In this document: in pieces, positions 60,193 to 64,000 of the stretch
Layout: every line of letters starts with the position of its first letter
Position numbering within the stretch: position 1 is the first letter of the stretch
Origin: Panacibacter microcysteis
GTDB taxonomy: Bacteria; Bacteroidota; Bacteroidia; Chitinophagales; Chitinophagaceae
Reading direction: 5' to 3'
Length of the DNA stretch: 64,000 bases
NCBI RefSeq assembly: GCF_015831355.1
Contig: NZ_JADWYR010000001.1
Location: 992,001-1,056,000 of the forward strand
The notes under the pieces: generated by a model
What the model saw: only the letters and a program-made list of their open reading frames with translations
What the model was told of the DNA's origin: nothing
The model's database searches: none
Translations under genes and position numbers: made by a program

Positions 60193-61154
60193 TATTTTGT
60201 TTTGGGTTTTGATTTATAGGCTGTAATTCTCTCATTTAGCATTTGCTTTATTAGAACTAGATCAACCTGCTTCTTATCGTTTAGTATTGCATGTTTTATG
60301 GCGTCTAAGCAGGCTTGAGTAATCTCCGCATGACTGAGCTTATCCGTTTTTAAAGTATCAAGTTTATAACGTCCTTTATATTTTCCTAATTTATTTTCAA
60401 TTAGCTTAATGGCCTCACTTTTTAAAGGCAGGTTATAACGTATAACATCGTCAAATCTTCTGAAAAGTGCTTGGTCAAGCAGGTCAATGTTGTTGGTTGC
60501 AGCAATTATAACGCTCTTCGAAGTATCCTGCTCTATCATTTGAAGAAACGAATTAAGTATTCTGCGCATTTCACCTACATCATTTGTCATTCCCCTTTCG
60601 CCGCCTATGGCATCAAACTCATCAAAGAGATAAACGCCTTGCCTTTCCTGAATACTATCGAAAAGATGCCTGAGCTTTGCGCTAGTTTCACCCATAAACT
60701 TGGTTACAAGTTTATCCATAAGTATGACATATAAAGGAAGCTGAAGCTCGTTAGCGAATATTGCGGCAGTCATTGTTTTACCTGTTCCCGGTGAGCCAGA
60801 AAGCAAAATCTTTCTCCTATTATCAAGGCCGTGTTTTGATAACTTGTCTTTTTGCTTGAATTCTAAAAGAATTCTCTGAATCTTACTTAGAATTTGGGGC
60901 GAAGCTATTAGCTGCGGGAGTTTCACCTTAGGTGAAATCTCTAAAATCAACCCATTTAGATCATCATTGAATGGCCTAAGTTTTACAACCTTTGCTTTTG
61001 AGGTATCAACCAGTTTTTTTATCTCATCGGCAACTGACAGATGACCTTGCCTAGCTTCATGAGCAGCTATTTGCAAAGCAACAGTTGAGAAACGAACATG
61101 ATCGTCCTCAAAGTGCGATTTTATCAGCGTTCTAATTTGATCTCCGGTAGCCAT
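60192..61154 (-). CDS. IetA-like AAA+ ATPase
   Basis: 320 residues, soluble. The N-terminal 110 residues are mostly helical (ALQIAAHEARQGHLSVADEI). Walker A GSPGTGKT is at 120-127, Walker B VYLFDEFD at 174-181, sensor AATN at 218-221 and the arginine-finger region FRRFDD at 231-236. This single AAA module is close to FtsH/katanin-type classical AAA proteins. It is first in the transcript, before the subtilase. In IetAS the ATPase is essential for defence. The start lies 173 bp from the tRNA-Phe 3' end. Confidence 0.87.
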   Translation of the reverse strand: MATGDQIRTLIKSHFEDDHVRFSTVALQIAAHEARQGHLSVADEIKKLVDTSKAKVVKLRPFNDDLNGLILEISPKVKLPQLIASPQILSKIQRILLEFKQKDKLSKHGLDNRRKILLSGSPGTGKTMTAAIFANELQLPLYVILMDKLVTKFMGETSAKLRHLFDSIQERQGVYLFDEFDAIGGERGMTNDVGEMRRILNSFLQMIEQDTSKSVIIAATNNIDLLDQALFRRFDDVIRYNLPLKSEAIKLIENKLGKYKGRYKLDTLKTDKLSHAEITQACLDAIKHAILNDKKQVDLVLIKQMLNERITAYKSKPKTK

Positions 61155-61326
61155 ATTTATAATCTAATTTATTATAATTGAATAAAAAAGCAAAACTATT
61201 ACTGGGTTATTGATGCAGAGTGGATAAATATAAGTCAGTTATTAATAAGACGAATGCTTGACCATTGTTGTACCAAATAAAAAAGCAGCTACAAATTTTC
61301 ATTCATAACTGCTTGATTTAAAGCTG
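61155..61326. other. AT-rich region between the tRNA-Phe 3' end and the IetAS genes
   Basis: 172 bp of AT-rich sequence; it must hold the ietA-like promoter but no clear -7 box was seen. No duplicate of the tRNA 3' end was found here. Confidence 0.4.
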
Positions 61327-61399
61327 TGGTGTGGGCCGGGATCGAACCGGCGACACAAGGATTTTCAGTCCTTTGCTCTACCGACTGAGCTACCGCACC
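61327..61399 (-). tRNA. tRNA-Phe (anticodon GAA)
   Basis: 73-nt cloverleaf on the minus strand: acceptor GGTGCGG, D arm GCTC...GAGC, anticodon stem AAGGA/TCCTT with loop CTGAAAA (GAA), and T arm GCCGG-TTCGATC-CCGGC. The 3' acceptor strand is CCACACC plus discriminator A; CCA is not encoded. Acceptor pair 5-68 is a C-A mismatch. The 3' end faces the IetAS-like genes, which is where tRNA-targeting islands insert. Confidence 0.95.
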
Positions 61400-61467
61400 A
61401 GCCTTTCCCTTTCGGGGCTGCAAATATAGGCGCAAATGTGCAATTGCAAAAACAATTTCATGATTTA

Positions 61468-62916
61468 TTAAAACTCACAATTTTTAGGCGTCCTGGCAAA
61501 TGGAATCACGTCGCGTATGTTGGTCATACCCGTTACAAACTGCACCATTCTTTCAAAACCCAAACCAAAACCTGCATGCGGTACCGTACCAAAACGGCGT
61601 GTGTCTAAATACCAACTCATCTCTTCTACCGGAATGTGCATGGCTTTCATGCGGTCTTCCAGTTTCTGCAGGCGCTCTTCACGCTGGCTGCCACCCACAA
61701 TCTCGCCAATACCCGGGGCAAGAATATCCATCGCAGCTACCGTTTCACGGCCGGGCTCGCAGCCATCATTCAAACGCATATAAAAGGCTTTGATGGCCGC
61801 CGGGTAATTGGTAACAATCACAGGCTTTTTAAAATGCTTTTCCACCAGGTAGCGTTCATGCTCGCTTTGCATATCTATGCCCCAGCCAACTTCATACTTA
61901 AACTTCTTCTTTTTATAAGCAGGTGAGTCGAGCAATATCTGTATGGCCTCTGTGTAAGTAATCCTTTCAAATTTGTTTCCTGTTACAAAACGCAGTTTTT
62001 CCAGCAAGCCAAATTCGCTGCGCTCTGCCTGCGGCTTTTGTTTCTCCTCTTCTGCCAGGCGCTGATCGAGGAACGCAAGATCATCTGCGTTATGCTCCAT
62101 AGCATAGCTGATGAGGTATTGAATAAATTCCTCTGCCAGGTTCATGTTGTCTTCAATATCACAAAATGCCATTTCAGGTTCAATCATCCAGAACTCTGCC
62201 AGGTGGCGCGTGGTATTCGAATTCTCTGCCCTGAATGTTGGGCCGAAAGTGTATATCTCACTGAATGCTGTGGCACCAAGTTCTCCTTCCAGTTGCCCGC
62301 TTACAGTAAGGTTGGTGCTTTTACCAAAAAAATCTTCCGTAAAATCAATAGCACCTGCCTCAGTGCGTGGCGGATTGTCAAAAGGCAGTGTGCTTACCCT
62401 GAACATTTCACCTGCACCTTCTGCATCACTCGCTGTAATAATTGGCGTGTGCAGGTAAACAAAACCCTTATCGTTAAAAAATTTATGTACTGCAAAAGCC
62501 AGCGAATGTCTTATCCTGAAGACAGCGCCAAAAGTATTGGTACGAAAACGCAGGTGCGCAATCTCCCTTAAAAATTCAAGGCTGTGTTTCTTGGGCTGTA
62601 ACGGGTATTTCTCCGCATCGCAATCACCGAGTATTTCCACTGCTTTCGCCTTCAGTTCCACTTTCTGGCCTTTGCCTACGCTGGCCACAACTTCGCCGGT
62701 AACTTTTAAAGAAGCACTGGTAGTAATACGTTTGAGTGTTGCTTCATCCAGCAAGCCAAGTTCAACAACTACCTGCAGATTATTATTCGTACTGCCGTCG
62801 TTTAAAGCTATAAACTGGTTGTTACGAAAAGTACGTACCCAACCCATTACAGTAACTTCTTCACCGGTTTGTTCGGTTTGCAGCAATGCCTTAATCTTGA
62901 TTCGTTTGTTAAACAT
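61468..62916 (-). CDS. asnS: Asparaginyl-tRNA synthetase
   Basis: 482 residues, typical AsnRS length. The N-terminal anticodon-binding OB fold is [22 protein letters not shown]. Class II motifs follow: motif 2 ([25 protein letters not shown]) and motif 3 ([15 protein letters not shown]). It charges tRNA-Asn. The start is preceded by AAGGAGTT, an unusually good Shine-Dalgarno-like sequence for this phylum but only two bases from the ATG. Repeat copy 20 lies in its probable 5' leader. Confidence 0.96.
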   Translation of the reverse strand: MFNKRIKIKALLQTEQTGEEVTVMGWVRTFRNNQFIALNDGSTNNNLQVVVELGLLDEATLKRITTSASLKVTGEVVASVGKGQKVELKAKAVEILGDCDAEKYPLQPKKHSLEFLREIAHLRFRTNTFGAVFRIRHSLAFAVHKFFNDKGFVYLHTPIITASDAEGAGEMFRVSTLPFDNPPRTEAGAIDFTEDFFGKSTNLTVSGQLEGELGATAFSEIYTFGPTFRAENSNTTRHLAEFWMIEPEMAFCDIEDNMNLAEEFIQYLISYAMEHNADDLAFLDQRLAEEEKQKPQAERSEFGLLEKLRFVTGNKFERITYTEAIQILLDSPAYKKKKFKYEVGWGIDMQSEHERYLVEKHFKKPVIVTNYPAAIKAFYMRLNDGCEPGRETVAAMDILAPGIGEIVGGSQREERLQKLEDRMKAMHIPVEEMSWYLDTRRFGTVPHAGFGLGFERMVQFVTGMTNIRDVIPFARTPKNCEF

Positions 62917-62940
62917 AACTCCTTGTTTTGCGAAAATGAT

Positions 62941-62998
62941 TTTTGTGCACCGGCTGTATGGCTACTATTGTGCATCGTTGTGTCACTCACTTGTACGC
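62941..62998 (-). repeat. Dispersed intergenic repeat, copy 20 (core variant A)
   Basis: Exact variant-A core at 62977-62994, followed by GATGCACAATAGTAGC. Box GTGCACCGGC at 62945-62954 with A-rich tract ending about 24 bp before the asnS ATG. Confidence 0.8.
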
Positions 62999-63059
62999 CT
63001 TGTTCCTTACTCAGCAGGGCACAACCTTCAAAAGCATTATACAGCCAGCATTGGGGCAG

Positions 63060-63067
63060 CAAAGATA
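63060..63067 (-). promoter_or_regulatory. Candidate -7 box of asnS
   Basis: The minus strand reads TATCTTTG, an exact match to TAnnTTTG. It implies a leader of about 137 nt that includes repeat copy 20. Confidence 0.4.
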
Positions 63068-63107
63068 AGGCGCAGGCTGTAACAGCAGCATGCAAAAATC
63101 CATTCCT

Positions 63108-63115
63108 TATCTTTG
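63108..63115 (+). promoter_or_regulatory. Candidate -7 box of the MscS-like gene
   Basis: TATCTTTG matches TAnnTTTG exactly and ends 16 nt before the ATG. It is divergent from the identical box for asnS. Confidence 0.4.
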
Positions 63116-63131
63116 AACGAATTGCTATACT

Positions 63132-64000
63132 ATGAATGATTTTTTACAACAGGTATGGTATGGGAATACCATCCGGAGTTATCTTATTGCAATTGGCTTT
63201 ATCATACTTGCATGGCTGGTGTTAAAGCTTTTTAAAAAAGTAATTATACGTTTGCTGCTAAAATGGGCCAGCCGCACAGACCATGATTTTGATGAAGTAA
63301 TTGTAACAACCGGCGGCAAATACCTCATTCCTTACTTCTACCTGCTCATCAACTACTCAATTCTGCAGCAACTAAGCCTGTCAGACAAAGTGCATCGTAT
63401 ACTGGATGTGGCCATTCTTATCGTTTCGGTATACTTCATTGTAAAATTTATTACCAAAACCATTGAGGGTCTGTTACAAGCCTACCTTAAATTAAAAGGC
63501 GAACCGGAAGAAAGACTAAAACAGTGGAAGGGCTTACTGCTTATCATTAAAGCCGTAATCTGGATCATTGGTTTACTGATGATGATCGACAATCTTGGTT
63601 ATGATGTAACGGCTATAGTTGCAGGGCTTGGTGTGGGCGGTATTGCCATTGCACTGGCGGCGCAAAATATTCTCGGCGATCTTTTCAGCTATTTTGTAAT
63701 ATTCTTTGATAAACCTTTCGAAGTGGGCGATTTCATTGATCTTGGTCCTGAAGTGGGCAGTGTAGAACGTATAGGCATTAAAACCTCTCATGTTAGAAGT
63801 GTTTCCGGCGAGCAGATGATTATTCCCAATGCGGAAATGGTTAAAAGAACCATCCGCAATTACAAGCGACTTGAAAAACGCAGGAAACTCTTTAAAATCG
63901 GCGTTACCTATCAAACCCCGGCTGATAAGCTGGCTATGATTCCATCGCTGATAGCACAGACCGTTCAAAAACATGCGGAGGTTGAATTCCAGCGCAGCCA
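63132..64000 (+). CDS. MscS-family mechanosensitive channel (partial, C-terminus outside window)
   Basis: About 289 residues are visible. Three or more membrane helices (SYLIAIGFIILAWLVLKLF; ILDVAILIVSVYFIV; LLLIIKAVIWIIGLLMM) precede the MscS pore helix AIVAGLGVGGIAIALAAQNILGD. The beta domain follows with FDKPFEVGDFIDLG, VERIGIKTSHVRS and MIIPNAEMVKRTIRNY. It releases solutes on hypo-osmotic shock. The gene runs off the right edge. Confidence 0.92.
   Translation, partial: MNDFLQQVWYGNTIRSYLIAIGFIILAWLVLKLFKKVIIRLLLKWASRTDHDFDEVIVTTGGKYLIPYFYLLINYSILQQLSLSDKVHRILDVAILIVSVYFIVKFITKTIEGLLQAYLKLKGEPEERLKQWKGLLLIIKAVIWIIGLLMMIDNLGYDVTAIVAGLGVGGIAIALAAQNILGDLFSYFVIFFDKPFEVGDFIDLGPEVGSVERIGIKTSHVRSVSGEQMIIPNAEMVKRTIRNYKRLEKRRKLFKIGVTYQTPADKLAMIPSLIAQTVQKHAEVEFQRS

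Noticed and set aside
1-64000. Insertion sequences, prophage or integrase genes
   Set aside because: I looked for transposase, integrase and phage structural motifs in all long frames and found none.

Overview
The window looks like part of the chromosome of an aerobic, polysaccharide-degrading Bacteroidetes of the Chitinophagaceae type. The evidence is a SusC/SusD pair, a FecA-like TonB receptor, many short lipoprotein signals, Tat-exported TIM-barrel and Gfo/Idh proteins, a BlaI/M56 pair, matches to the phylum's -7 promoter box (TAnnTTTG) and almost no Shine-Dalgarno sequences. The genus is not determined.

Layout. 1-8482: five tandem minus-strand GMC oxidoreductases, the first cut by the window edge. 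8686-14790: a sugar-isomerase-like TIM barrel and an MFS transporter (minus), then divergently a Gfo/Idh dehydrogenase, a second TIM barrel, a lipoprotein cytochrome c and a DUF1080 (3-keto-disaccharide hydrolase) lipoprotein. I read 1-14790 as an oxidative 3-keto-glycoside pathway: GMC enzymes oxidise sugar C3, the cytochrome takes the electrons, the hydrolase splits the 3-keto-glycoside, and the isomerase and dehydrogenase proteins process the keto-sugars. 15403-21814: SusC/SusD and a GH28-like enzyme. 22025-24725: FIST sensor plus hybrid histidine kinase. 24851-27180: TIM barrel plus DUF2231/cytochrome/LRR membrane protein. 27615-30263: FecA-like receptor and DoxX-like protein. 30586-36007: two vanadium-haloperoxidase-like lipoproteins enclosing two outer-membrane barrel proteins. 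36143-42895: small exported proteins, a sugar-nucleotide epimerase, CysH, a Gfo/Idh protein and a SUMF1 protein. 43031-50197: two glycosyltransferases, FtsE, BlaI with an unusual M56-amidase fusion, and a DegT aminotransferase. 50862-57190: an MMPL transporter, HemJ, a YtcJ-like amidohydrolase and a heptahaem cytochrome. 57433-61399: an IetAS-type ATPase/subtilase defence pair with a small HTH gene, next to the 3' end of tRNA-Phe. 61468-64000: AsnS and a partial MscS channel.

The strongest unexplained signal is a family of 20 short intergenic repeats spread over the window. Each has an 18-bp core in one of two discrete forms (ACAAGTGAGTGACACAAC, 12 identical copies; ACAAGAGTGCGACGCAAC, 8 copies, 5 of them exact). 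Most have a GC-rich box and an A-rich tract 25-45 nt further 3'. Five intergenic regions hold two copies pointing away from each other, and at least two copies appear to lie in 5' leaders (blaI, asnS). A longer composite, made of a heptanucleotide array, a 214-bp block and the core, occurs at 39.45-40.4 kb and, diverged and inverted, at 14.9-15.3 kb.

Other points for follow-up are the M56 protease fused to a complete amidase_3 domain, three 16-bp operator-like dyads over the blaI promoter, a perfect 21-nt palindrome before the multihaem cytochrome gene, and paired palindromes before susC. All functions are inferred from motifs read by eye; no search was run.
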